DNA of 38,123 nt, from assembly GCA_000969725.1 (NCBI GenBank), contig JXSR01S073014.1. One strand, given 5' to 3'. The translations under genes and the position numbers were made by a program. The notes beneath the pieces were generated by a model, which was not told where the DNA came from, did not search any database, and saw only the letters and a program-made list of their open reading frames with translations. This document shows positions 1 to 10,503 of this stretch, in pieces. The DNA comes from Ophiothrix spiculata (lineage: Eukaryota; Echinodermata; Ophiuroidea; Amphilepidida; Ophiotrichidae). How positions within the stretch are numbered: position 1 is the stretch's first letter; each line of letters starts with the position of its first letter.

Positions 1-931
1 GGTCAAAAGAAAGGTCAGATTTTCAACTTAGTCCGATTACAAAGGTGGAAGGCGGAGGCATCGTGATCGACACTCTGTGTCGAGAACCGCACGGCCTGAG
101 AACCGCGTATTCTAGTTTAATATTTTATCTGGTAAATCCATCTTGCGGTTCAAATTTACGATTTTAAAAAAATAGATAGTCACAACACCATCAGAAAATG
201 ATATATTGCAAATTAATTCTCTCTCAGTTTCAGCCATTTCTGTGTAGATTTTTTACCTAATTGGATCTCGCTACATATTTAAGCTTAATTCAGAGCATTT
301 CCATATAAGATTCTAATTCTAAATGGAATCTAGGCTAGTCTTTTTAAGGCCATGCATGTTGGGCAAGTATTCATTTTGGCCAGGGAATGTTTCATATCTA
401 GCTTGCAGGGCCAGGTAATGTTGGTTTATGTTGCAAATTAGGCCCGAGGGCCACATATGATGTAAGGAAATATTCATGTGTATATCTCATGTTCGGTAAG
501 AGCAAATATGAGAAAAATATAAATACCTAATTTACGCAGACTTGGGGATCTATATGAATACTTGATTTCCGTAGACCTAGGGGCTTTAATTGTTGACATT
601 CTTCTAGCTGATGCTTTCACATATGACACATTTTTTAATGGTAGGGTACTGGCAGCAGGATTCAAGTAGTTTATCTCAAAAAACAAAAATATTTAAGTGT
701 ACATGCGACTAGTTAATACACAAGTTCTGAAAAATATACCCTTTTTTCCAAATTTGTATGAAATTGTTACTCTAAACGTGGTCCTCCCGGATCTCGTTAG
801 ACTGAACTTGTGCCAAATTTAATGAAACCATCTAACCATAATACACAAACGGTAGTCAATAGTACCTTATACTTAAGTGTTCATGACTAAACTTAGTTTG
901 CTCTGCAAATATAATATCATAAGCTATCATT
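1..931. other. AT-rich stretch without a recognisable gene
   Basis: The first 118 bases are clearly richer in G+C than what follows and contain a perfect 7-bp hairpin, TCGACAC at 67-73 pairing with GTGTCGA at 77-83. One forward frame stays open across this part, but no domain is recognisable, so it could be the end of an exon or a repeat. From 119 to 931 the sequence is AT-rich and I see no tRNA, exon or TIR structure. The short reverse frame at 474-686 looks like chance. Confidence 0.5.
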
Positions 932-1560
932 CAGGGTATCCCAGAATAAACCTTACAATCTTTGCGTGTAATTTTCTTGGGTTTAACGGATAGTCAGAAG
1001 GTATAAAAAGGTTGCATTTTATAGCCAATGAATTGATCTTTTAGATACCGTTTGTTTCATTTCAATCAGTAGTATACAACAAAAGTTATAGTTTATCAAA
1101 TATTTAGGTGGATTTTTGTCTGGTCCAATTTCATGATTATTGGCCATAAAGTAGGGGTATTTCTGAATAGAATATAATGGGTCACCTTAGAAAATTTATC
1201 ATATCTGTCTTATTTGTTGCATCAATTTTTTTTAATTTTTTTTAGCACAGATAAAAGAGAGCATGCACATAACAAATTAGTAAACATTGTTACAGTTGAG
1301 TAAGCAGGTCAATGACAATACTCAATAGAGCTTCATTCGAGGGGAACTTAGAAAATCGTGAAATTGGACCAGAAAATTTTACATCCAAATATTTGACAAA
1401 GCATAACTTTTGTTGTACACAACCGATTGAAATGAAACAAACGGTATCTAAAAGTTCATTTCAAGGGCTATACAATGCAACCTTTATATACTTTCTAACT
1501 ATGCGTTAAGCCCAAGAAAATTACATGCAGAGATTGTAAGGTTTTTTCTGGTACACCCTG
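932..1560. mobile_element. Mariner-like foldback MITE with ~200-bp inverted repeats
   Basis: The two ends are long imperfect inverted repeats. The left arm runs from CAGGGTATCCCAGAATAAAC at 932 to about 1135. The right arm, about 1358-1560, ends in GGTACACCCTG and repeats the left arm in reverse. Matching blocks include AAACCTTACAATCT, ACCGTTTGTTTCATTTCAAT, CAAATATTT and TGGTCCAATTTCA. The right flank is TA and the left flank is TT, which would fit a TA target site with one mutation. The outer CAGGGTGTNCCAGAAA style of end is common in mariner/IS630-like elements. There is no transposase, so it is non-autonomous. The open frame at 1312-1509 lies inside the arm and is not a gene. Total length is 629 bp. 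Confidence 0.8.
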
Positions 1561-1562
1561 TA

Positions 1563-2011
1563 TATAGCCACACCCAAATGACCCGTACCAGAGTGAATTC
1601 TGAAATGATATATCAAATATAATCCCGCACTAAGTACGGGAGTTGTTTATATGAAGCAATTAGTCGCAACTCGGTCAGTAAATTAAATGTGAAGCGATTT
1701 CATTAAATAGTATAGAGCACGATAACAAACAATTAGTGTCTGTCACATTTGTGAATCCGTATAATACGTCAAGTGATATTGGTATAGGTGGACAGTGGAA
1801 AGCCATATTATTGCCAAGCTGTCTATTAAGAGCATCTGTGCGATTATGTTTACTGTTTGTAAACCAGGACCAGTTGAAAAGGGATCATTCTTGTATTATT
1901 GATTTTTTTTTATAGTAGTAGGATTTTGAATATATAGTGGATCATCGATAGTTTGTTAAATTCTCCCATGTCTCAAGTTTTCCAAATAAGCAAAAATACA
2001 AACTTAAAAGT
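1563..2011. other. Intergenic, nothing recognised
   Basis: This is AT-rich sequence with a short stem CCCG/CGGG near 1625-1640 and T-runs near 1900. I see no coding potential, RNA gene or repeat with a partner elsewhere in the window. Confidence 0.5.
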
Positions 2012-2047
<36 letters not shown>

Positions 2048-2089
2048 CCGACGACGAAGACCGACGACGACGACTGCTACTACTACTAG
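2012..2089. repeat. Compound trinucleotide microsatellite (ATG, then GAC, then CTA)
   Basis: About twelve uninterrupted ATG units occupy 2012-2047. They are followed by an imperfect GAC/GAAGAC tract to about 2074 and then CTA units to 2089. The reverse strand reads as a histidine run in one frame, which explains the His-rich open frame at 1973-2227. That frame is a by-product of the microsatellite, not a protein. The three successive motifs suggest step-wise evolution of the tract. Confidence 0.95.
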
Positions 2090-2240
2090 CGATTTTTCAT
2101 TTAGATCAAACCGCTCATGATTCGCTGCAGGAGCAGTATGGCTTCTTAGACCACTTTTCAACATCCCATTATGCACATTAGAAATACCACAAATACGGGT
2201 ACTTTGTGCGATTGACCATATTACCAAGTTGTAATATGAG

Positions 2241-2557
2241 ACATGTGTGGCCTAGCGGATAAGTCCTCGACTGTTAATCACTGGGCATTGAGAGTCTTGG
2301 GGTTCGAATCTGGTGGCGGCATGTTTAGTGTCCTTGAGCAAGATACTTACCCTAATGTGCTCCTCTCCACCCAGGTATCAAATGGGTACCAGCTTTTTTC
2401 AATGCTGGAAAGGTAACAGACTTGCGGGGAAGGAGGTGTGACGATCCCCTCACCGCAAATATTACAAATTGTGGGGTGTGGCCCAATCGCTTGGAAAAAG
2501 AGATGGGCACTCCAACTTGAAATATAGGCATCCCCTTTACCTCTTAGCATGAATGTG
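2241..2557 (+). mobile_element. tRNA-derived SINE
   Basis: The head carries an exact RNA polymerase III A box, TGGCCTAGCGG at 2248-2258, and B box, GGTTCGAATC at 2301-2310. ACATG at 2241 and CATGT at about 2323 can pair like an acceptor stem. A CTGTTAA loop between the boxes resembles the anticodon loop of tRNA-Asn (GTT), so that is a possible ancestor. After the head comes a conserved-looking body (TCCTTGAGCAAGATACTTA, then ATCAAATGGGTACC) of the type found in central domains of many invertebrate SINEs. The 3' limit is uncertain, since no clear tail or target-site duplication was seen. A second, inverted piece of the same body lies at 25383-25445. The reverse open frame at 2347-2550 is inside this SINE and is not a gene. 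Confidence 0.85.
2248..2311 (+). promoter_or_regulatory. Internal Pol III promoter (A and B boxes) of the SINE
   Basis: The A box at 2248-2258 fits TRGCNNAGYGG at every position. The B box at 2301-2311 fits GGTTCGANTCC except for its last base. The spacing of about 42 bases between boxes is in the usual range for tRNA-type internal promoters. Confidence 0.8.
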
Positions 2558-2712
2558 AAAGTAGTGTATTTAACCCAGTTTTTATTTTTGAAACATTTTA
2601 GTTACTTGAATAACAAAAGGTGTTGAGGATTGGATACAGAATTGGGAGTATATTTTGAATAAATGATGTTACATGTAAATTATGTCTTTAAAAGCATTTT
2701 GCACTGTAGCTT

Positions 2713-3096
2713 AGGCCCAAAAAAAGTTGTTTGGTTGTCCTCGACTACCCGCCCCTATTTTTCGAAACTGGAAAAAAGTTTTTACTGTACAAAAGTATAC
2801 CGCGCCTAATTTTCAGATTTCCCCAAAAAAGTTTTTTGTTTCTTTGAGAATTTTGATTTTTTGAAAATATTTTTAAAGTTGTTCTTTTCATTTTGTTTCC
2901 ATTTTAATACTGTTTTAAAACTTGTATAAAGCCATTTTCGGTACAGTAGACTTATTTGCATCTTTATAGAGGCCATAATCGGGTGTAACTTTGACTTACA
3001 TTTGAAAAAAAAATCTAAAAAAAAAAAATCCGCCCGCCCACACTTGCTCAAAAAAAGTTGTAGAGGACAACCAAACAATTTATTTTTTTTTGGCCT
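2713..3096 (+). mobile_element. Family A TIR element (AGGCC ends), full-length copy
   Basis: The left end AGGCCCAAAAAAAGTTG, followed by TTTGGTTGTCCTC, is matched in reverse at the right end by GAGGACAACCAAACAA and then a T-run and GGCCT. TA dinucleotides sit at both borders. The interior has a conserved block TGTACAAAAGTATACCGC and a block TAATACTGTTTT. Further copies lie at 11318-11508 (truncated), 11734-12097 (opposite strand) and 37329-37692. A paralogous empty site for the 11.7-kb copy confirms insertion at TA. It encodes nothing; the reverse open frame at 2806-3120 is spurious. Non-autonomous DNA element, 384 bp. Confidence 0.9.
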
Positions 3097-3179
3097 TATC
3101 AATATCAAGTACATAAGCAATGCTTGAAATTTTGTTTAAGCATTGTCTTGTAACCGCGTTTTGAATGATGTTTACTCTG

Positions 3180-3265
3180 ATCTGTCATTAATAAAACATA
3201 AAAAAATAAATAAATGAAAATAAATATATAAATAAAATAAAACAAGAAAAATATGTAAAAAAATA
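3180..3265. repeat. A-rich low-complexity tract (AAAT-type)
   Basis: Nearly pure A/T with repeated AAATAAAT and AAAAATATG-like units. It has no partner and no terminal structure. Confidence 0.8.
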
Positions 3266-3582
3266 TGTAAATCTGGATAAAATTTTAGTTTGATAATGGT
3301 TCTGAACCATAACTAGAAGAAAAAGTCAGATACATGCTCTCTTTAACAGTGCAGATTGCAGATATGAAACAAGTCATTGTTATTTCACATTGCTCAGTAG
3401 CTGACTTGATGTTGATTATTATCCAAACTCAGTTCCAACATGTCTCCATAAAGTACACGTTGCCTTATTCCAATAAGTATATTCCAAAGAAGTGAAATTT
3501 GAGAAGTAATATTTCCCCCTCTTCAACCCAGAGCCGAACGACAAACACCGTTTTTATCCTAGCCACTGGGGTTGGTTTTCTT

Positions 3583-4035
3583 ATATGTGACCTGTCATAT
3601 CTAATGGTACCTATGTTTGGCATAGTAAATTACGTGGGACGGACCATTGAAGCTGAGCATTGTCAAAAATCACGTCCAAGGTCAAAATATTTCTAATTTC
3701 ATCAGAAACGTTACCTTTGAAGTTTATTCTATCATATTAATCAGATTCCCAAAATATATAAGACAAATGTTTTAAAGACCAAGATAAAAATAATTTCTTC
3801 ATTCAAGTTTTACCAGTAAAGAAACTTAAAACTCAATTTTCCATAACTATAGTTTTCTGAATCAGCCCGATGCCTTTTACTAATTTGGATGTAACTTTGC
3901 AGTCGAAAATCCAATAACCAAAAGCAAGGTATCATTTTAAAGCTTAAAATATAATCATTCAGATGAGACCCAAAAAAAAAATCAATTTTCAATTTGGAAC
4001 CCTTAGGGTACCTTTCGATATGACAGGTCATATAT
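3583..4035. mobile_element. TIR element with TGTGACCTGTCATAT ends
   Basis: The left end TGTGACCTGTCATATCTAAT, then GGTACCT, is repeated in reverse at 4005-4034 as AGGGTACCTTTCGATATGAC, then AGGTCATATA. That is an imperfect inverted repeat of about 30 bp. Both ends abut TATA, so the exact border and a TA target site cannot be separated. The interior is AT-rich and non-coding. The frames at 3810-4040 and 3963-4268 run across the right end and are not convincing genes. No second copy was seen in this window. Confidence 0.75.
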
Positions 4036-4973
4036 ACCATAGTGCATGCACTGGTAAGCTAGGACTTCCTGCTCCAATTGACCCAGCATATTCTCAGTTT
4101 TCAGGCAAAGACATAATAATGTCTTTGAATGTTCACAAAGAAATATTTCTATGTAAATCTGGTTTACTTTTCCCATTTTATTATATTAGCCTTGTAAAAA
4201 AATGTTACAAAGACGATATGCAAAACCTGATAGCTTTTCTATTTTATATCAAGCAAATATTTCATTGATGTAGTCTTGTATATGTGCTGTTATGAATCTT
4301 TGAGAGGATTTTAAAACAATTTTGTAGTTCCACTTTGCAGCAGAGGAAGGGGAAAATACAAAACCTAAACATGTACCAAATCTTCAAAATTTTTAGTTGA
4401 ATTTATGATTAACAGTCTGGTCAAACTGCCTGAACAGGCAATGTTTCCTGTGTTGGCAGTATGTTGCCTGCGTTGGCAATATGATATCCAACAATGCATT
4501 GGTATGATTAAAATTATCTGTTTGTTATTTACTTGATTTTTAGCACATATCTACTAAATTTCACAACCTTTCTTTGTTTTCTTTTAAATGTATTAATGGC
4601 TGCCAACTATTTTCTAACAAATTTTAGTGTTTGATTATTTCCGGTATTTTATTTGAAATTTTGAAAAACTGTTAAAAATCTTTTGTTATTTAAATCCAAC
4701 TTTCTCCTGGTCAATTTTTTTCGCTTGGTGAAAATGTTTTAACTTGTATTTAATTTAAACACACAAAAGTACAAGACCAACTGAATGATAATAAAGTGGG
4801 AAAGTACCACATGTAAAAATACAATTTTGTAACAATCATGAACTAAACCCATGCACCAAATTAACAATATTTTGAGCCAACCTTTTATGCAAAAGCACAA
4901 TTTTTGGCCTATCAACCTTGACAATTTCCAATTTAGATTATCTCTGATGCAGCTGACATGACTGACAGTTATG
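4036..4973. other. Intergenic; one short 20-bp tandem pair
   Basis: At 4446-4485 a 20-bp motif occurs twice with a few changes (TTCCTGTGTTGGCAGTATGT, then TGCCTGCGTTGGCAATATGA). The rest shows no gene, RNA or TIR. Short open frames at 3963-4268 and 4739-4924 have no recognisable domain. Confidence 0.5.
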
Positions 4974-5626
4974 TTGGATACAAATTAATAAACAGTACAT
5001 GACATTAATTAATTGTTGTTTTGAATGATATTTGATATTTGAAACATGAAATTTGATCATTAGTAGGTCAGATTATTAAAATTGTGAAATTCAATCCAAA
5101 TTAATAAAGATTTGACTTTCAAAATACATGATCCCACAATCAAGCTTTGACAAATGATTTTTCATTTGATTTTTCAGAAAATCATTTTTTAATGTCAAGA
5201 CTATAATTTTTTTTTTTTTGAAATTAATAACTTATGTAGACCTATTAGCCTGAATTGGATTTTCATTTGGATCTAAGTGCAGATTTTATTTTCATCACCA
5301 TTTGGATACAAATTAATAAACAGTACATGACATTAATTAATTCTTGTTTTGAATGATATTTGATATTAGAAACATGAAATTTGATCATTAGTAGGTCAGA
5401 TTATTAAAATTGTGAAATTCAATCCAAATTAATAAAGATTTGACTTTCAAAATACATGATCCCACAATCATGCTTTGACAAATGATTTTTCAGAAAATCA
5501 TTTTTTACCGTCAAGACTAATTTTTTTTTTGAAATTATTTTTTTTTTCAAACCTGTTTGGACCAATTAGCCTGAATTGGATTATCATTTGAATCTAAATG
5601 GAGATTTGATTTTCATCACCATTTTG
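4974..5626. repeat. Tandem duplication, two ~328-bp copies
   Basis: Copy 1 (4974-5301) and copy 2 (5302-5626) both begin TTGGATACAAATTAATAAAC and run in the same order with few changes through CAGTACATGACATTAATTAA, GATCATTAGTAGGTCAGATT and ATACATGATCCCACAATCA, ending in TTTTCATCACCATTTTGG. Identity is highest in the first 200 bp; the T-rich part differs by small indels. No reading frame spans a unit. This is a direct segmental duplication; with only two units it need not be a satellite. Confidence 0.95.
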
Positions 5627-5996
5627 GAATTTTATTGTTTTGGGTGTAATAATGTTACATTTTCTGAGATATTTAATTTCCTAGCTTTTTGAAAATGCAA
5701 CTTATCATTCTCATCATTTTAGAAATACCCTGAAAAAAGAAGTTCTTAATGATGAAATTAAATCTTCTAGAATTTCCCTCCTTGAATTTCACTTCCTACC
5801 AGTTGCATGTCGTTCAAATCTCTTGCATATCATTGTTTCCTAATTTGATTTGGTATACTCAAATAAGGCAAACCTGTAAAGAAAGTCCATTTTTGAAATG
5901 ACAATATAAACCATAATAATGACCTGGTTACGATTAAATACCAAATGTTATCTTCCTCTGATAGCACAATTCCCAACATTTAGATACATCTTGCAG
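5627..5996. other. Intergenic, nothing recognised
   Basis: AT-rich sequence. A short block (GTTATCTTCCTCTGATAGCA at about 5948) recurs with one change near 7569, hinting at an old diverged repeat of 50 bp or so. Confidence 0.4.
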
Positions 5997-6000
5997 TTAA

Positions 6001-6507
6001 GGGGCCTGTTAACCCGGCCGTTTGTTCGATAGCAGAATTTTTCAACCATTATGTACAGTATATCAAAATCTAGGATCGCGTTTCTCATTTTTCAATTTAA
6101 GGTCCTAAAATCAAAGATATTCATTAATTTCTATCAAAATTGATGCAGATAAATGTCGGAAACGGCACATTTAACATGGTTTTTATTATATTTCGAAAAA
6201 TTCGGCTTTATTTAAAAAAGTAAAAAATGCGATCCTAGATAATTTGTGTGCAGTTTCCAAAAATATATAAGTGATAAAATGGCAGTAACAATTTTTTTAG
6301 TTACCTTTCCCGTTTCATGTGTAGACAAAATCACTGCTTTTTGCTATTTTTTACCAAATATGGTCATTTTTGAACCAAACCAATAGCATAAACAGATTCC
6401 TTGTCAAATTTCCTTTCTAGAAATGTATACTTTTTTATATTGTAACTTAATATTTTTAGACTTATAAGCCAAAAAAGAAAGTCAAAATAAAAGCCTTAAC
6501 AGGCCCC
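6001..6507. mobile_element. Family E element flanked by TTAA (piggyBac-like MITE)
   Basis: Ends are perfect inverted repeats GGGGCCTGTTAA (6001-6012) and TTAACAGGCCCC (6496-6507). Both are immediately flanked by TTAA (5997-6000 and 6508-6511), the target-site duplication typical of piggyBac-type elements. A weaker internal symmetry is also seen: TCTAGGATCGC near 6071 and GCGATCCTAGAT near 6230. There is no transposase, so it is non-autonomous, 507 bp. The superfamily call rests only on TTAA and the short TIR. Confidence 0.8.
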
Positions 6508-6860
6508 TTAACAGAATAGGTACAGACTTTTTGAAGTGCTGTGAAAATGCATATTCTTTTAAAAATGGTCTTTATTTACCAACTGAGTAAATTATAACTC
6601 TGTGTCCTATCCAGAAACCATTGCATCACCTTCAATAAGTTTAGCTGAATGTCACTTGTGTATCTTGATTGACAGCACTTTCTAAATCATTTTTTCTACA
6701 TTTTCAAAATAAGCTCTTATATTTAGAAATTTTTTGTTTTTCTGAAATTTTCATTCACTTTCTATATAGCATCAGAAGACAAAAAGTAGTATAGTCAATT
6801 GAAAAATTCACTAACCCCATGGGTGTGATATGTTATGGATTGTGCGAATTGCATTTAGCA

Positions 6861-7050
6861 TATGTGACCGTCCATCCAAACCAGTCGTAAATGCCACCAT
6901 TATTTTTAAATATTTGCAAAGACCATGCTTAAAGGATTAAAATGACACCTCAATGAACTTCACACGATTTCCAGAAGTTTAGTTATGGTCCGTCAAAGGT
7001 TGTCTGGGAGTAAAACATAAAACTGAGATAAACACGTTCAAAGATCAGTA
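6861..7050 (+). mobile_element. Family G half-copy
   Basis: From TATGTGACCGTCCATCC to AAAGATCAGTA this matches the reverse complement of 13396-13600, the right half of a longer TIR element. Shared blocks include CCAAACCAGTCGTAAATGCC, TCACACGATTTCCAGAAG and GATAAACACGTTCAAAGATC. A third half-copy at 25192-25382 stops at the same place, just after CAGTA. Only one end of the element is present. Confidence 0.85.
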
Positions 7051-8056
7051 TCAGCTCTATACAGTGATGGCGGAAGGTTAAAATTTTAGGGGGAATCAAT
7101 TTTTATTTTGAGCAAAATGGTCGGAGGAAAATTATGATATTTTGTAATGCGCGCTACACCCCCTGTAAAATCTAAGCTTCAAATTGTTAAAAAATCTTGA
7201 AATTTGTGCAAAAATTGCAAATATTTACTGGAAATTTATGTTAATAAGCTTAAAAATTCTTGCGAAGCGCGCACATTTTTTTGATTTTTCACATTAAAAT
7301 TATCAAAACAAAAGGAAAATTTCAATTTCCTTTCCTTTTCTTACTTTCTTCTTTATTTTTTGAGGGGGTCCGTTCCCCCTCGTAAAAGAAATAATGGCAC
7401 GTATGCTAATATAAAACATATTTTACATCTGCATTTGTTTCTCGATAGCACGCAACACTTGTGTTGATTTTATTCCATTTCACTTGCACATGAAATGTCC
7501 ATTTATTAATCTATAAATTGCCATTAAATGCATTTAACTACCTGGTTTTGGTTTAAGATTAACTTCTAATAGTTATCTACCTCTGATAGCATTTGGCAAT
7601 TTCACACACATCTCCAGCTAATGGAACTTGTATTAAATGCCAAGTTAATTGCCCTCTTTAACCAAACATTAAAGAGATAGAGCTCATCTGGTATTTTTTT
7701 TTAAAAGAGAGGGGCTATTTGCTCAGCAATTAAGTCATATCGCAATCAATACAGTGATATTTAAAGAGATATTATATATATATATTGCTAATTGCCAAGT
7801 TAAAATGCGTAAATGTTTATATTATTAAGCTAATTTGTGTAAGTGATACTATTGATTTATGATAGATATATAACAGGTCTTTTGTAATGAAACAAAGGGG
7901 GCTTAAGTGATTATATAACCATGTTTAATTACATTGTTAAGGTGCCATTTAGAAATACATACAAAATCCTTTGGAGTTCATTAAAGACTTTAAGCATATT
8001 TTAGGAAAAAAATACATACAAATGGCAAGAATAAAATCTTTAAGGAAATAACTGTT
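7051..8056. other. Intergenic; no gene seen
   Basis: Includes two GCGCGC-bearing AT-rich blocks (around 7149 and 7266), a pyrimidine-rich tract near 7320-7360 and a short (TA)n run at about 7765-7783. I could not find inverted ends or a second copy. Confidence 0.4.
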
Positions 8057-8057
8057 T

Positions 8058-8676
8058 AGGCCATTTAAATTTAATTGTTTGTCTCAAAGCACTCCTACTC
8101 TTGAAAAACAAATGCAAAATGCGTTTTTTTCTAATTTTTTTCTTAAGATTTTTCCCCAGTGTGTGGCCCTAGTCCTGAGTACCGCTCTACATATAAAGAA
8201 AACAAGTTCCATGTGTACCCCCTATATATTTACAAAATACAAAATTAATGTTAATATTGGCCTTTTAAAAATTTAAAAAACAGAATAAAGAATCAAATTA
8301 ATTAAATTTTAATTTGCAAGTATAAAAGGAGTTCATATGGTTGGATACACCATGGATTTGCACTTTCAACACCCTTGATTTATCCATTTCGTTCCCTCAG
8401 TTCGTTTCGATATGGAACTAGTGACTTATATGCATTTGGATATAGCAGCTTCTTGAATATCAATTAATTACATCACTTATGTCATCGCATCGGACGGGGC
8501 TGTTGCAAAAAATTTGTGAACACAAAATCAAAGTTTGGAATTTTAATATTTTTCAAAAAAAAAATAAACTAAAATATGAAAATAATAATTTTTTTTTTAC
8601 TTTTTGAAAAACTGACCCCAACCTAAAACTAATGCGCGCGGGAGCTTTGAGACAAAAAATTAATTTTAATTGGCCT
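8058..8676. mobile_element. Family C TIR element (AGGCC ends)
   Basis: The left end AGGCCATTTAAATTTAATTG, then TTTGTCTCAAAGCACTCC, is matched in reverse at 8640-8676 (GGGAGCTTTGAGAC, then AATTTTAATTGGCCT). The inverted repeat is about 40 bp with several mismatches. TA dinucleotides occur at the borders (8057-8058 and 8677-8678). The outer AGGCC is shared with families A and B, while the interior is unrelated. The forward frame at 8079-8276 is not convincing as a gene. Confidence 0.8.
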
Positions 8677-8807
8677 TACATGCACTACCATTTATTTGCC
8701 TGTGTGCCCTAAAACAATTGATATTTTTTAACATGTACTGCCTTTACCAGCAACCCTAAATCTTGGACCCTGAATCATGTACGTAAATCAGTGGTGTTCA
8801 ACATTAA

Positions 8808-9154
8808 AGGGGCAATTCATGATCCACTTTTCACCCTCAAGGTCACCTCTATCAAATTTGAGTTTTTTAGCTTATAAGAATCCTCGAGTGGTATATGTTA
8901 CAATCCCCAAACCGTTCTTTCATATGTGCTTGCATTTTTGAGAAAAGTGAGAAAATGTGTTATTTTCTAATTATTGTCGGGGCCTCGACAGTAATTACAA
9001 CACAGTAGTCTATGAGGATTTTCAAAATGCTGAAAAGCTTGTAACTTAGAAACGAACAGTCGGAATCAAGTGACATTTTCAGTATATATTAATGTTGTAC
9101 TCTTCTTTTTATTTAGCTAGAAAAGAGGCCACATCAAAATCATGAATTGCACCT
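8808..9154 (+). mobile_element. Family D element flanked by TTAA, copy 1
   Basis: Ends are AGGGGCAATTCATGAT on the left and ATCATGAATTGCACCT on the right, a 16-bp inverted repeat with one mismatch. TTAA flanks both sides (8804-8807 and 9155-9158). A second copy in the same orientation at 20155-20487 shares the interior in order: CCTCAAGGTCACCTCTATCA, TTGCATTTTTGAGAAAAG, ATCAAGTGA and TTTTTATTTAGCTAGAAA. piggyBac-like target site; no transposase, so non-autonomous. Confidence 0.9.
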
Positions 9155-9288
9155 TTAACATAGAGTTGTTTTTCTGTTTTTTTTTCATGTTGTCCGATGA
9201 AACATCTCTTTGCTGTCACATCTGGATCTGAACAGGTAAGTTTGACAATAAAGCCAAGGTCTTTGCAAATTGTGCAACATTAAATGCC

Positions 9289-9990
9289 TAAGGGCCAGCC
9301 CATAGTTGGCTCAAGAAGTAGTCAACAAGAGAAAGGTGTCTAAAAATTTGATGAGGGTGTCTATTACAACAAAAAGTGTCTAAAATACTAAAAGGGTGTT
9401 ATGTGTAAAACCCATAATTGTGTCTAAACCCAAATAGCTCTAGTTCAGAGCTGAAAATAGACTGAAAAGATTTGTAATACTACCCTTTCTATACCATTAG
9501 TATCTGGCTCTTCTAAATACAGTACTGGAATTTACTCTAGGATTTTTGACCAAATTGATTTTTTACTCCGGGAGGGTAGAACTCTGGGGAGGATAGAACT
9601 CTGTATAGAATAGCTGCTTTGTATAGAATTGTCTGAAGACCAACTGTTATCATTTTAAAATCTCATTCAAGGTAGACCTAGTATTTTTGGGCCTAAACCT
9701 GGTATTTCTCAAACCAAACATATTTTGAAATTAAAATCAAGCTCCTCAGAGCTAAACCCAAATTGATAGTAACCCAAAACAGTGTGTGGAATCAAGAATG
9801 GTGTCTAAAACCAGTAACACCTATGGCCGACCATAGTTTTACATCACCACAAAATGTTTGATAGCGAATTTTTTTGTAGGCCGACTATGGTTTGGCCCTA
9901 ATGAAAATTATTTTGTCAAAATTTTTCTTTTTAACCGCTGACCATGGTTTGGCCCTAATGAAAATTATTTTGTCCAATAGCAATTTTTAT
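9289..9990. mobile_element. Degraded composite TIR region with family F-like ends
   Basis: The left candidate end at 9289 (TAAGGGCCAGCCCATAGTTG) matches, with several changes, the reverse complement of 9875-9902, where GCCGACTATGG precedes TTTGGCCCTA. Read on the minus strand, 9842-9902 also resembles the ends of family F (12343-12623): CATAGTCGGCC, then AAATTCGCTA and CAAACATTTTG. The block ending GGTTTGGCCCTAATG and the following AAAATTATTTTGTC occurs twice 57 bp apart (9889 and 9946). The interior has three spaced GTGTCTAAA motifs. Borders are uncertain. Confidence 0.5.
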
Positions 9991-10146
9991 TTCAAAATAT
10001 TTGTTTGATAGCTGTTCACAAATTAAAACTAAAACTAAATATAAAAATAAAACTTAATATGTGTGGAATTTAATATGCAGAGTTAATGATCTATATATGC
10101 TTTTAACTTAAATTGTTGTTTTAAAATACAAACTTTCACCCGTCTA

Positions 10147-10503
10147 AGGCCAAAAAAATTAAATGGTTTGATTGGCGTAACATAGAAAAAAAAATAGGGT
10201 AGGTAGGTCGGATTTTTTTTTTTTTAATATATTTTTTTTATTTTCTAAGTCTATGTTTCACATACAAGAACACAAAATATATGGCACACATACAAAAAGA
10301 TCTTCACTTTTTCTGTAACACATCTTTTATTTGTCATTGTGAATGTCCTGCAAGCCATATCTTGGGCTCCCATGAATCGATTCCCATCAAATTTGGGATT
10401 TGGAGGTTTTTTACCATGCTCAAAAAAATAAAAATATCTAGGGTCGGTGGTAATATTAGGGTAGGTCGGATTACGCCAATCAAACAATTTCTTTTTTAGG
10501 CCT
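10147..10503. mobile_element. Family B TIR element (AGGCC ends)
   Basis: Left end: AGGCCAAAAAAATTAAATGG, then TTTGATTGGCGTAA, then a TAGGGTAGGTAGGTCGGAT block. The right end, about 10441-10503, carries the inverse (GGGTAGGTCGGATTACGCC, AATCAAACAATTTC, TTTTTTAGGCCT). The inverted repeat is about 60 bp with small indels. TA borders are present. The outermost 14 bases closely resemble those of family A although the interiors differ. The two opposing open frames at 10251-10499 lie inside it and are not genes. Confidence 0.85.

Noticed and set aside
1973..2227. Reverse-strand frame with a histidine run
   Set aside because: The histidines are simply the ATG/CAT microsatellite; no protein context exists on either side.
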